This document shows positions 37,231 through 47,132 of a stretch of DNA of 64,000 bases, in pieces. The notes under the pieces were generated by a model. It did no database searches, was not told where the DNA came from, and was given only the letters and a program-made list of their open reading frames with translations. This DNA is from an uncultured Brachyspira sp. (lineage in GTDB: Bacteria; Spirochaetota; Brachyspiria; Brachyspirales; Brachyspiraceae), in contig NZ_CALXKQ010000004.1 in assembly GCF_944388875.1 (NCBI RefSeq), positions 62,001 through 126,000 of the forward strand, read 5' to 3'. A program made the translations under genes and the position numbers. The first letter of the stretch is position 1. Every line of letters starts with the position of its first letter.

Positions 37231-37611
37231 ATGAAAAATTTTATTAAAATTATAACTTTATCTATTTATATAGTTTTTGTTTTCAGCTGCGGCAATAATG
37301 TAACAAAAACTACAAGCAGATATGAAGGAGCAGTAAGCACTTCTTCAAATACTAAAGACCTTATAGCAAATAAATGCATTTTAATTTATGATGAATACGG
37401 TTCTATAGAAATTACTATAGAAGGCGGAACACAATATGACAGTTATATAAAAATAGAAAACAGTGAATTAATACAGACTTCAAATGATTCATATCATGCA
37501 AGCAAAAACAACAAAAGATATTCATTTACTTTTTATAATACATACATGAAATTAACAATAGAAAATAATGATAATACTACAACAGAAGGTACTCTGTCAA
37601 AAGTAAATTAG
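37231..37611 (+). CDS. Small lipoprotein, GTYEGN-like family
   Basis: 126 residues from ATG 37231; the in-frame GTG at 37222 adds three residues and is less likely. Lipobox FVFSC (Cys17 here), then TSRYEGAVSTSSNT and beta-rich sequence ending TTEGTLSKVN, parallel to the SITKG ending of the 29714 protein. It ends 3 bases before the convergent smc stop. Confidence 0.65.
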   Translation: MKNFIKIITLSIYIVFVFSCGNNVTKTTSRYEGAVSTSSNTKDLIANKCILIYDEYGSIEITIEGGTQYDSYIKIENSELIQTSNDSYHASKNNKRYSFTFYNTYMKLTIENNDNTTTEGTLSKVN

Positions 37612-37614
37612 TTT

Positions 37615-40476
37615 TTATTTTTCTTCTGTTACTAACTTTTCCTCACTTCCATTAACTTTTCCGTCTTTATCCACTTTTACAGTAAATATTTTGGACACGC
37701 CCTTTTCTTCCGCTGTTATTCCATAATATGCATCCGCAATAGTGGCTGAAACTTCATCATGCGTAATGATTAAGAACTGTGTTTTATCGGAGAGATTTTT
37801 TACCATGTTTTTGTATCTGATAATATTAGCTCCGTCAAGTGCGGCATCTACCTCATCAAGTATGCAGAAAGGACTAGGTCTGTATAAGAATATGGCAAAT
37901 ACTAATGCAAGCCCTGTCATAGTAAGTTCTCCGCCTGAATACGAAACTATATTTTCCATTTTTTTTCCCGGCGGCTGAGCGAATATATCAATAGGACTAT
38001 TTAATAGATCTTCTTCATTTTGTATTTTTAATCCTGCATTACCGCCGCCAAATAATATTTTAAAAGTTTCAGAGAATTTTTTATTTATTTCATTAAACGT
38101 TTTTAAGAAATCCTCTCCCGCTTTTTTATTGGCATCAGCTATTATCTTTAATATCTCTTCTTTGGATTTTTCTAAATCTTCTTTCTGCTTACTCAAAAAA
38201 TCAAATCTGTTTTTAGCCTCCTGATATTCATCCAAAGCCATTTCATTAATATGTCCAAGATTTTTTATTTTTTCATTAACAGTATTTAATTTATTTTTAA
38301 ATGTTTCTTCATCTATTAAGTTTTGAGTATTCTCTTCAAACTCTTTCAAATTAAGAGCATAATTCTCATAGAAATGAGTATATATATCATTAATCTTATC
38401 TTTACTCTGATTGATTCTCTCACTTACTCTTGTAATATTTTCATTTATCTCATTTAATCTCTTTACACGCTTAGCTAAACTTGTTTCAAAATTTGATAAT
38501 GCAGATTCAGCCTTTTTTATTTCATTTGCCTTATGTCTTGATTCGCTTTCTGTTTTAGATTTTTTCTTTTCTAATTCTTTATAAGTAATTGAGTTTTCTT
38601 TATACTCTTCATTAAGATTTTTATAATCCTCTTCAAGTCTATTTATTTTTTCATTTAGAGAAACAAATTCATCTTCAACTATTTTCATGCTTTTTAATAT
38701 CATGTCTTTTCTCTCTTCAGATGCCTTTCTGTTTGTTTCATATTTTGCTCTTTCTATAGTTAGAGTGGTAAGGGCAGAATTTGATTTATTTATATTCTCT
38801 GTTGAAATTCTTATATCATTATTAATCTCTTCTATTTTTTCTATATTGGCTTTAATAAATGCTTCAAGGTCTGATATTTCTTTATCTATTGCTTCTTTTT
38901 GCATATAAGTACCCTCTTTATCAAAGAGCAAATCTACAAAAGGGTCTTTTATCTTAGTATACTCTTTAAATATGCCCTGCAGAAATAAAGCATCTTTTTT
39001 CTCAGTTTCTAAACTCTCAGCTAAATTCTTGATAAAACTTGAAATGGAATTAAAATTAAGTTCATTTAAATTTAATAATACTCCGTCCTCCTCAAAATCT
39101 TTTATAGTATTCATCTTTGTATTAATTGAATTAAGGAGATTATTAAAACCTATATCAATGTCAGATTCATGCTTTCCTATATTCTGATAAAAGCTGTTTC
39201 CCATGACATCTTTTTTCTTTTCATCTATCTCTGTTATAATTTTATTTATAACCTCTAATTGTCTTTCTCTGGCATCTGCAATTTTTAATGCTGCATTTTG
39301 ATTTTCCTGAGTTATTATAGATATTTGATCATTTAAAGCGGCTATTTTATTCTGCTCATTTGCAATATTACCTTCTTCTATTTCCTGCTCTTTTAAAGAC
39401 CTTTCTATATTTTCAGCTATTGTTTTTACATCCTCTTCAAGTTCTGCTATTTTATTTTTATCTTCTTCTATTCTTTTTAATAAAATATTTTTTCTGTTTA
39501 TAGTTTCTTCTTTTTCTTTACTGGCATTATCAAGCTGATTTTTAAGCTGATTAGACATTTTTTCTATATGCGTAAGTTCTGTAATAATCAATGATACCTG
39601 TTTATCGAGTTCTATAGACAAACTTCTAGTTTCTTCAAATTTCAATAGCTCCTGCTGTTTTTGATTGTCTAAATCATCAAGCTCTTTCTCTAATTCCTGT
39701 TTTTTATTATTATGCTCTTCTAAACTCTTTGTCTGCTCTTCTAATGTAATTCTTAATTTTTTAACCTGATTAACATTCAAACTTATATTTATTTTTTTTT
39801 GCTCATCTTTTAAGGAATAATATTTTTCTGTTCTAGCTGCCTGTTCTTTTAAAGATTTATAATATTTCTCAGCATTCTTTATTTCTATTTTTACATTATC
39901 AAGATTTCTCTCAGACTCTTCAAGTTTTTTTGCCGCCTCTCTTCTTCTCTCTAGATACTTACTTATTCCAGCGGCATTTTCAATAATACTCCTTCTCTCT
40001 TCTGGTTTTTGCTTTGCAATCTCAGAAACAGTACCCTGCTTAATTACAGAGTAGGCATTCTTACCCAAACCCGTATCAAGAAACATATCAACAATATCTT
40101 TTAATCTCACCTGCTCATCATTGATATAATACTCTGATAATCCTTTCCTATAATATTTACGTGTTACTATAACCTCATCAATATCATACTTCTTTATCCA
40201 TCTTGATTTATTATCTAATGTAAGAGCAACCTGAGCCAAAGAAGACGGCTTTCTAGTATCAGTGCCATGGAATATAACACTTTCAAGCCCTTTGGCACTG
40301 TCTATTCTTAATCTGCTTGCGGACTGCTCTCCCATAACCCATAAAAACGCCTCTACTATATTGCTTTTTCCTATACCATTAGGTCCAAGAACCACAGTAA
40401 CACCTTCATTAAACTCTATATTTGTTTCTATGGCAAATGATTTGAATCCGTGCAAATTAAGATTCTTTATATACAT
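37615..40476 (-). CDS. smc: Chromosome segregation protein SMC, short form
   Basis: 953 residues. N-terminal ATPase half with GFKSFA and Walker A GPNGIGKSN (31-39); two long coiled coils with a short interruption (about 430-560) in place of the hinge; C-terminal half with signature SYSGGELTMTGLAL (845-858) and Walker B FCILDEVDAALD. Bacterial SMC is usually about 1150-1190 residues, so arms and hinge are short. The signature Lys of SGGEK is replaced by Leu. It compacts and segregates DNA with ScpA/ScpB, which are not in this window. Confidence 0.92.
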   Translation of the reverse strand: MYIKNLNLHGFKSFAIETNIEFNEGVTVVLGPNGIGKSNIVEAFLWVMGEQSASRLRIDSAKGLESVIFHGTDTRKPSSLAQVALTLDNKSRWIKKYDIDEVIVTRKYYRKGLSEYYINDEQVRLKDIVDMFLDTGLGKNAYSVIKQGTVSEIAKQKPEERRSIIENAAGISKYLERRREAAKKLEESERNLDNVKIEIKNAEKYYKSLKEQAARTEKYYSLKDEQKKINISLNVNQVKKLRITLEEQTKSLEEHNNKKQELEKELDDLDNQKQQELLKFEETRSLSIELDKQVSLIITELTHIEKMSNQLKNQLDNASKEKEETINRKNILLKRIEEDKNKIAELEEDVKTIAENIERSLKEQEIEEGNIANEQNKIAALNDQISIITQENQNAALKIADARERQLEVINKIITEIDEKKKDVMGNSFYQNIGKHESDIDIGFNNLLNSINTKMNTIKDFEEDGVLLNLNELNFNSISSFIKNLAESLETEKKDALFLQGIFKEYTKIKDPFVDLLFDKEGTYMQKEAIDKEISDLEAFIKANIEKIEEINNDIRISTENINKSNSALTTLTIERAKYETNRKASEERKDMILKSMKIVEDEFVSLNEKINRLEEDYKNLNEEYKENSITYKELEKKKSKTESESRHKANEIKKAESALSNFETSLAKRVKRLNEINENITRVSERINQSKDKINDIYTHFYENYALNLKEFEENTQNLIDEETFKNKLNTVNEKIKNLGHINEMALDEYQEAKNRFDFLSKQKEDLEKSKEEILKIIADANKKAGEDFLKTFNEINKKFSETFKILFGGGNAGLKIQNEEDLLNSPIDIFAQPPGKKMENIVSYSGGELTMTGLALVFAIFLYRPSPFCILDEVDAALDGANIIRYKNMVKNLSDKTQFLIITHDEVSATIADAYYGITAEEKGVSKIFTVKVDKDGKVNGSEEKLVTEEK

Positions 40477-40885
40477 CTTATTTCCTATCTTTTCAATACT
40501 TAAATATTATATATTCTAATTATTATCGTCATTTACAATAATTAATTACAGTAATTATACAATCGTATGGAAAAAAATCAATCTTAATAAATAATACTGA
40601 ATCATAGATTCATTATAGGTTATATATTTACTAAAATCTTAATTTTATTTAATTATTTAATAAGGTATGATACTAATGCCAAATTTATAATCGTCAATAC
40701 ATATTTAAAATTAGAACAATACCCATATTGTTTAAATAAATAATAATAATCTGCATAATTGACTTTTTTAATTATATAAACTATACTATACAGTCATAGT
40801 GTTAGTTTTTTTATTATTTAAGTTCTATTATTAAATAATAAGTATTTTAATATTAATTATCATTTTACTTTAAGGTGATGTTTAT
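40477..40885 (+). other. 409-bp intergenic region between smc and a chemoreceptor
   Basis: Divergent promoters expected. One plus-strand sigma-70 promoter is visible at 40759-40787. Otherwise AT-rich with no supported gene. Confidence 0.6.
40759..40787 (+). promoter_or_regulatory. Promoter of the second chemoreceptor
   Basis: TTGACT-N17-TATACT, one mismatch in each box and ideal spacing, about 100 bases before the ATG at 40886. Confidence 0.6.
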
Positions 40886-42736
40886 ATGAAAAAGTTTGAT
40901 AGTATAGTAGTAAAAATTCCTTTAATAGTTAATATAGTTATTGTAATATTATCTTTTACAATAATTTTCACTTCAATAAGAATAGCTAATAAAGCTATAA
41001 ATAATGCAACATATTCTGGATTTGAAACTTCAGTTAATGGTTATTCTACATTATTAGATACCATACTTAATGACCAATTAATAATTATGGATGCATATTC
41101 AAGAATATCTGCAGTAATAGAATATATGCAGACTAGAAATGAAGATACGAAAGAAAGAGCCATTCAAACTATGATCAATTTATTTGATAACAATGATTAT
41201 ATAGTAACATTAGATTTGATAGGCTTAGATGGAAAAATAATAGAAGCGTATAATGGAGATACTAAAAATTCAGGTCTTGATATGGCTAATACATATCCTC
41301 AATTATGGAAAGAATTTGTAGATTCTGGTTATGATCATGCTACAAGCGATAATATATACAAATCAGATATAAATAAAGGATATGTACTTCCTATATTGCA
41401 TTCAATTTATAGTTTGGATGGAAAACTTATAGGAAGTTTTATAGCATTTGTTGATTGGTCAAGGATTATAAATGAAACTTTAGCAGATGCTAGAAATGAA
41501 CTTTCAGAAGCGAGAAGTATATTTGTTTTAAATGAAGATGATTTGCAGTGTGTATACCATAATATAAATGAAACCATAGGCGTTATTCCAAATGCTTCTT
41601 TAATGCCTCCTGCAGGAAAGGCTTCTGGTATATTTACATACGATTTTAACAATTCTCCTAGAACAGCATTTTTTAAAAAAATGAAAAGTCAGCCTTGGTT
41701 TATGATGGCAGGTATTACACATGATCTATTATATGCAGAAAGTAAGAAAATGACTATTATAGGAATATTATTAGGCGTATCAGGTATTATAATATCTTCT
41801 TTAGTATCTGGTTTTTATATAGGAAAAACTATCAGACCTATAAAAAATATAGTAGATGAAGCTCATCAAATGGCAAGCGGAAATTTTGTATTCAAATCTC
41901 AAATCATTAACAGACATGATGAAATAGGAGAATTATCTCATTCATTTGATACTATGAGAAATAGATTTATAGAGGTAATCTCTGAAGTATTAAGTGCTTC
42001 ATCAGAAATAGCAAATGCAGCTGAGGAACTTCATAAAGGAAGCGAGGACTTAGCTCAAAGAACAGAGTATCAGGCTTCTAGTTTGGAGGAAACTGCTTCT
42101 TCTATGGAAGAGATGGCTTCTACTATAAAATCATCAGCACAAAACTCAGTAGATGGAAATAATGTTATGATAGCTTCAAGAAATGCAGTTGTAGAAGGTG
42201 GAAGTGTTATAGCTAATACAACAAAAATGATAGAAGATGTTTATGAGGCTAGTGCTAAAATAAAAGATATTACTAAAGTTATAGAAGGTATAGCTTTTCA
42301 AACTAATATATTAGCTTTAAATGCTTCAGTAGAGGCTGCACGTGCTGGTGATCAGGGAAGAGGTTTTGCTGTAGTAGCAAGTGAGGTAAGAAACTTAGCA
42401 CAGAACTCTCAGGCTTCTGCTAAAAATATAACTTTGCTTATAGAAGATATATATGAAAAAATAAATAAATCTGCTGAAATGGCTAGACATTCTCAGGAAA
42501 TATTTACAGATATAGAAATGAAAATAGAAGAAACTTCTAAAATTATGAGTGATATCAGTCAAACTGCTGTTGAACAGGAGGCTGGTGTTGATCAGGTTAA
42601 TACTGCTGTTACTAAAATGGATAATATAACTCAGCAGAATGCTGCTTTAGTAGAAGAGTCCACTGCTGCTTCTAAATCTTTGCTTGATCAGGCGAATCAT
42701 TTGGAAGAGCTTATGGGATTTTTTAAAGTAAAATAA
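40886..42736 (+). CDS. Methyl-accepting chemotaxis protein
   Basis: 616 residues, same layout as the receptor at 20387: membrane helix about 10-32, dCache-like sensor, second helix about 290-312, HAMP, signalling domain with EGIAFQTNILALNASVEAARAG. The sensor differs strongly from its paralogue, so it probably reads another ligand; the signalling part differs by only scattered bases. Followed after 21 bases by a lipoprotein with which it may be cotranscribed. Confidence 0.93.
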   Translation: MKKFDSIVVKIPLIVNIVIVILSFTIIFTSIRIANKAINNATYSGFETSVNGYSTLLDTILNDQLIIMDAYSRISAVIEYMQTRNEDTKERAIQTMINLFDNNDYIVTLDLIGLDGKIIEAYNGDTKNSGLDMANTYPQLWKEFVDSGYDHATSDNIYKSDINKGYVLPILHSIYSLDGKLIGSFIAFVDWSRIINETLADARNELSEARSIFVLNEDDLQCVYHNINETIGVIPNASLMPPAGKASGIFTYDFNNSPRTAFFKKMKSQPWFMMAGITHDLLYAESKKMTIIGILLGVSGIIISSLVSGFYIGKTIRPIKNIVDEAHQMASGNFVFKSQIINRHDEIGELSHSFDTMRNRFIEVISEVLSASSEIANAAEELHKGSEDLAQRTEYQASSLEETASSMEEMASTIKSSAQNSVDGNNVMIASRNAVVEGGSVIANTTKMIEDVYEASAKIKDITKVIEGIAFQTNILALNASVEAARAGDQGRGFAVVASEVRNLAQNSQASAKNITLLIEDIYEKINKSAEMARHSQEIFTDIEMKIEETSKIMSDISQTAVEQEAGVDQVNTAVTKMDNITQQNAALVEESTAASKSLLDQANHLEELMGFFKVK

Positions 42737-42757
42737 CTTATATAAAAAGTCTGATAT

Positions 42758-43591
42758 ATGAAATATGTATTATTTTTTCTTACAGTTTTGATTATATCAT
42801 GCAGTAGTAATACTAATAATTATTCTAATAATATTATAAGCAGAGATGAAATAGAGCCTAATGATACTTTAGAGTATTCTCAATTTATAGATACGGATAC
42901 TCATATCAATGGCAGTTTTAATGATTCAAATGATATAGATTATTATCATATAAGTCCTACTAATGGATTTGCTATGGATTTTGCTGTTTCTGTTTATAAT
43001 AGAAATGCAAATATTCAGTTAGAATTATTAGGCAGCAATAGTATTTTATTTAAGTTAAATAGTAAGGATATATTAGATTATAATTCAGCTATTAATTTAG
43101 ATGATGTTTTCTTTAATGAAAATGATTATTTTTTAAAACTTGAATCTGATACTGAAGCAAAATATGAATTAAAGTTTATATTTAAAAACAATATTATAGT
43201 AAATAATGAAACTGAACCTAATGATATATTAAGCAATGCTGATGATATAGACTCCCCTAATGAATTAATATATGGATATTTTATAAAAAATTCTCCTGCA
43301 ATAACTATAGACAGCTATATAAAACCATATATAAAGACATATAATATAGTAGATATAGATTGCTATAAAATAGAAAATTCAACAGATATAGATACTTCTA
43401 TAAATATAATTTTAAATGATGCTGAGGATATTGATATAGTTTTATTCGATGAAAACTTTAATTATATAAAATCATCAAAGGATAGAGCATCATTAAATTT
43501 CTTACATAATCAGACTTATTATGCAGTATTAATATGCTATGGGGATAAATATACAGCCAAAAGATATAGTATTCATTATGAGTTTAATTAA
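42758..43591 (+). CDS. Lipoprotein with two pre-peptidase-C-like domains
   Basis: 277 residues. Lipobox LIISC (Cys15). Two repeats start with E(I/T)EPNDTLEYSQ / ETEPNDILSNAD and contain DIDYYHI / DIDCYKIE, the pattern of PPC domains found in secreted proteins. No catalytic domain accompanies them. Close behind a chemoreceptor gene, it could be a cell-surface binding protein. Confidence 0.7.
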   Translation: MKYVLFFLTVLIISCSSNTNNYSNNIISRDEIEPNDTLEYSQFIDTDTHINGSFNDSNDIDYYHISPTNGFAMDFAVSVYNRNANIQLELLGSNSILFKLNSKDILDYNSAINLDDVFFNENDYFLKLESDTEAKYELKFIFKNNIIVNNETEPNDILSNADDIDSPNELIYGYFIKNSPAITIDSYIKPYIKTYNIVDIDCYKIENSTDIDTSINIILNDAEDIDIVLFDENFNYIKSSKDRASLNFLHNQTYYAVLICYGDKYTAKRYSIHYEFN

Positions 43592-43607
43592 TATAATAAT
43601 TGCTGTA

Positions 43608-43636
43608 TTGACAAAGCATTACTTTTAATATAAAAT
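43608..43636 (+). promoter_or_regulatory. Promoter upstream of the nhaC-like leader
   Basis: TTGACA-N17-TAAAAT (a TATAAA at spacing 15 overlaps). Implies a 5' leader of about 200 bases. Confidence 0.6.
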
Positions 43637-43642
43637 AACTTT

Positions 43643-43842
43643 ACTATTAAAAGTAAAGGTTAATTATATATGTCTAATTTCTTTTTTTATAAAAAGTTTA
43701 AAAAAAGCTTCTTTTCTTGGGAGTGTTAAATTATTAATTTATGCATATATAAAATATAATTAATATAGCTCCCTAGTTAAGGGGGTTTTTTTTATTTAAA
43801 GGATTTAGAACTATATAAAATTATTATCTTAGGAGTAAACAT
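43643..43842 (+). promoter_or_regulatory. Structured leader with attenuator-like hairpins before nhaC-like gene
   Basis: A small hairpin ACTTTACT/AGTAAAG; a long-range perfect 10-bp pairing TTAATTATAT (about 43662) with ATATAATTAA (about 43754); GGGAG (43719) able to pair CTCCC (43769). CTCCCT also forms a 6-bp stem with AAGGGGG followed by eight T (43769-43793), a terminator. The two uses of CTCCC exclude each other. I do not recognise a known riboswitch. Confidence 0.5.
43769..43793 (+). terminator. Terminator-like hairpin inside the nhaC leader
   Basis: CTCCCT, 5-base loop, AAGGGGG, then TTTTTTTT. It lies 50 bases before the start codon, so it would act as an attenuator rather than ending the upstream gene. 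Confidence 0.6.
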
Positions 43843-45483
43843 ATGGAACATTATGGTCTATTGGGTATTATACCGCCGTTACTTGCAATTATACTTGCTT
43901 TAGTAACCAAAGAAGTTATTATTTCTCTAACACTCGGCATACTCTCAGGTACTTTGATAATAGCACACGGCAATCTATTTACAGCTATTACTATATTTAC
44001 AGATAAAGTAGCAGAGATGAGCGGAGATGCTTGGAATATACGTATACTTTTATTCTGTGCATTGCTTGGTGCTTTTGTGAGTATGCTTTCAAAAACAGGT
44101 GCTACTAAAGCTTTCGGATTATGGGCCAGCAAATATTTAAAAACAAAAAAAAGCATATTGATATTTACTTGGTTTTTCGGACTTATTATATTTATAGATG
44201 ATTATTTTAACAGTTTATCAGTTGGTACAGTTATGCGTCCTGCATTTGATCAAAATAAAATTTCTAGGGCAAAACTGGCATATATATTAGATTCAACGGC
44301 AGCACCCGTATGTATACTTGCTCCTATATCAACTTGGGTTGTAACTGTTATGAGTTATATTAGAGATTCTGAAGGTTTTGAATCTTTAAATATAAGCGAA
44401 TTTGTTTTCTTTATAAAAATGATACCATATTCTGTTTATCCTCTTCTTGCTTTGGCTTTTGTAGTTCTTATGTCTTTAGTATTTAAAGATTTCGGACCTA
44501 TGAAAAGGAGTGAAGATGATGCTCAAAATGGAAAACTTTTTAATGAGGAATTATATGGAGCATGCCCTGGAAATATGGAAACTTCATCTAATAACAAAGC
44601 CAAATGGTATGATATGGTTATTGCTATAGTTATTCTTATAATAGTATGTATAGCTATGTTTCCTATTACCACATATATGGGGTTAGTTGGAAATGACGGA
44701 ATAGAAACTTTTTCTCAGGCTATGTCAAGTATATCTTTAAATCAGGCATTTTTAGATACTGATGCTTCTAAAGCATTATTTTATGGGGCAGTAATTTCTC
44801 TTATGATAATGTATATATACTATGTAGTAAGAAAATTATTAAGCATACGTTCTGCTGGAAACTCTATAATGGAAGGTATAAAATCAATGGTTCCTGCCTT
44901 GGTAGTTCTTTCTCTTGCTTGGTCTATAGGAAGCGTAATAAAATCAAGTCCTGAAGACGGAGGTCTTGGGCTTGCTGCTTTTCTTTCTGAGGCTGTGAGA
45001 GGAGGAGGTTTTCCTCTTTGGATACTTCCTGCTATAGGATATTTGCTAGGATGTGTTATTGCTTTTTCTACTGGTACAAGCTGGGGAACTTTTGCAATAC
45101 TTATACCTATAGTTATACCTATAGCTAATGGGCTTGCTATGGGAAACGGATATACTGGAGATGCTTTGCTTAATGTACTTTTAATAAGTGTAGGTTCTGT
45201 AGTTTCTGGTGCTGTATTTGGGGATCATTGCTCTCCTATATCTGATACTACAATACTTTCTTCTACTGGAAGCAACTGTCCTTTACTTGAGCATGTAGCA
45301 ACACAGATTCCTTATGCTGGTTTGGTAGCTGTATCAGCATTTATAGGTGTTGTTGTAGGAGGTATTACTTTAAGCCCTATAGCTGCATTGTTAGTAGGAT
45401 TTATAGTAATGTGTGTACTTGCTATACTTGCTTCTAATTTTTATGATAGAATATCAAAAATAAAATTATCATCTTCTAAATAA
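43843..45483 (+). CDS. NhaC-family Na+/H+ antiporter or amino-acid antiporter
   Basis: 546 residues, about 11-12 membrane helices. NhaC-type motifs: FIDDYFNSLSVGTVMRPAFD, DSTAAPVCILAPISTW, and SGAVFGDHCSPISDTTILSS. The family exchanges sodium for protons, but some members carry amino acids or malate/lactate. The unusual regulated leader suggests expression responds to a small molecule or ion. Confidence 0.85.
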   Translation: MEHYGLLGIIPPLLAIILALVTKEVIISLTLGILSGTLIIAHGNLFTAITIFTDKVAEMSGDAWNIRILLFCALLGAFVSMLSKTGATKAFGLWASKYLKTKKSILIFTWFFGLIIFIDDYFNSLSVGTVMRPAFDQNKISRAKLAYILDSTAAPVCILAPISTWVVTVMSYIRDSEGFESLNISEFVFFIKMIPYSVYPLLALAFVVLMSLVFKDFGPMKRSEDDAQNGKLFNEELYGACPGNMETSSNNKAKWYDMVIAIVILIIVCIAMFPITTYMGLVGNDGIETFSQAMSSISLNQAFLDTDASKALFYGAVISLMIMYIYYVVRKLLSIRSAGNSIMEGIKSMVPALVVLSLAWSIGSVIKSSPEDGGLGLAAFLSEAVRGGGFPLWILPAIGYLLGCVIAFSTGTSWGTFAILIPIVIPIANGLAMGNGYTGDALLNVLLISVGSVVSGAVFGDHCSPISDTTILSSTGSNCPLLEHVATQIPYAGLVAVSAFIGVVVGGITLSPIAALLVGFIVMCVLAILASNFYDRISKIKLSSSK

Positions 45484-45495
45484 TTTTTTATAAAA

Positions 45496-45546
45496 TAAAA
45501 ACCTCTGATATGATTAATTTTATATCGGAGGTTTTTTATCATTATA
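45496..45546 (+). terminator. Terminator of the nhaC-like gene
   Basis: AAAACCTCTGATAT pairs with ATATCGGAGGTTTT (one G-T), then T-rich; it also faces the convergent gene at 45578. Confidence 0.8.
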
Positions 45547-45577
45547 TAAATTTTCTTTCGCAAGCGTATACGAGTTT

Positions 45578-46351
45578 TTAAAAAAACATTAATTGAGTAA
45601 TCGGTTTAAAATTAAAATCCCAATCACTATTTACTGGTATTGTATGTACGTAACTGTTTTTAAAATAAAATGTTATATGGTTTTTATAATCTATGCTTAT
45701 AGATGTTAAACTTATTGATTTTATGAATTCTTCTTTTTCTATATTATTAGGCTTAAATATACTTTCTGCCGCACACTCTTTTAATTTCCTATCAATATCT
45801 TTTTTATTAGCAAATATTTTTTTGATTATATCAATGCTTTTTTTATTAAACTCTTCATTGATATTGTCAAAGAAGATTAAAATATTATTGTTAGTCCAAG
45901 GCATATCTTTCTTAAAACTGTTTATATCCTTATTAAGTTCAAAATCTCCTAACTCTTCATCTTTATAATAAATAATCTTTGAATATTTTTCTAATATGAT
46001 ATTTAAATCGTCATCTTTATAATCATTGTCAACTATATCTTCAAGTAAAAAATTAATATAGAAGTCATCAGTATCTTTTTCTTTTCTCACCTTTAATCTT
46101 ACTATGCTTTCATCTTTTAGTATTTTAAAATATTTTTCAGGCTCTTTAACTTTTTTATGAATTATAATATGAGTATTTTCTAAAACTACATTAGCGGCAA
46201 TATTTTTTAAAGCAATAGCAGAAACAAATAAAGTATAATATTTTTCCCAAGGTATTTTACCGTATTTGCAGCATGATCTTTTAAGTATGAATGCTATGTC
46301 AAAAATTTCATCATCAAAATCTTTATTAAAATCTTCAATTTCTTTGTCCAT
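45578..46351 (-). CDS. Cytoplasmic protein of unknown function
   Basis: 257 residues, no signal or membrane segment, very acidic and lysine-rich. The C-terminal stretch with ISIDYKNHITFYFKNSYVHTI vaguely recalls DUF2262-type proteins, where a sequence like FYFDDGDLFxGHSI ends the domain; this is weak. It stands alone between the antiporter and an empty region. I do not recognise its function. Confidence 0.5.
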   Translation of the reverse strand: MDKEIEDFNKDFDDEIFDIAFILKRSCCKYGKIPWEKYYTLFVSAIALKNIAANVVLENTHIIIHKKVKEPEKYFKILKDESIVRLKVRKEKDTDDFYINFLLEDIVDNDYKDDDLNIILEKYSKIIYYKDEELGDFELNKDINSFKKDMPWTNNNILIFFDNINEEFNKKSIDIIKKIFANKKDIDRKLKECAAESIFKPNNIEKEEFIKSISLTSISIDYKNHITFYFKNSYVHTIPVNSDWDFNFKPITQLMFF

Positions 46352-47132
46352 TTTTATATCCTATCAATATAGTAATATGCTATGGAAAAATATCAATAAT
46401 AAATTTTTAAACTTTTATTAATACACACCATTTATTCTATAAAACTATATTTCAAAAATTTGAACTTCAAATAAATACATATTTCTAATTTTATTCTGCA
46501 TGCGGTAATAATTATATTAAAAATTATAATTATTTATTTTTATAAAATTCAATACCTGTACTGTCATTTTCCTTTTCAAGTTTCATAAGATATTTTTTAA
46601 TTTTTTCTTTTAGTTCATCATCAGCAAATTTATATGCTTTTTCAAAATAAGATAAAGATTCAGCTTTTAATTTTTTATATTCTTCTTATTAGAATAAAAA
46701 TATTATAAATATATAATTGACGGTATTTTATTTTTAAACAGATAATAAATATATTTATACAATATAGATAATGATAAATATTTGCAGATAGGTATATCAA
46801 CTGCAATAAATTTTTCAGATTATAATTAAAAAATAACTATTTCAACATTAAGAAATATTCAATTTATAAATTAAAATCAAAAGGAAAGTAAATATGATGC
46901 TAATAGAATTGAATGTATAAAAATAAGATAGGATTTATACCTCCAATTATATAAATTACTCTATATGAAGTTATTCATCAAAGTACAAATCCTCCCTAAT
47001 CAATATTATATAAAAAAGTTCTAAAAAATCAATAAATAATATCCTTTTACTGTTTATGATTGTTTATTGCTTTGATTTATCAATTTTTTATTGTAAAATA
47101 ACTAATATATATATTATTTATTTGGAGTAAAA
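46352..47132. other. 780-bp region with a gene remnant, otherwise empty
   Basis: Contains a minus-strand coding fragment (46530-46685) and an imperfect inverted repeat AGGATTTATAC (about 46929) / GTACAAATCCT (about 46983). The last 100 bases carry the mcrB promoter. It marks the left edge of the defence-like region. Confidence 0.55.
46530..46685 (-). pseudogene. C-terminal fragment of a TPR-like protein
   Basis: An in-frame stop at 46686 is followed by 51 codons reading EEYKKLKAESLSYFEKAYKF, ADDELKEKIKKYLMKLEKE and a stop at 46530. Helical repeats with YFEKAYKFA look like a TPR end. No start codon near the beginning. Remnant only. Confidence 0.4.

Noticed and set aside
38687-39187. Plus-strand open frames inside smc
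   Set aside because: Complement of the coiled-coil coding sequence with low-complexity Leu/Ser/Ile translation; no start context.
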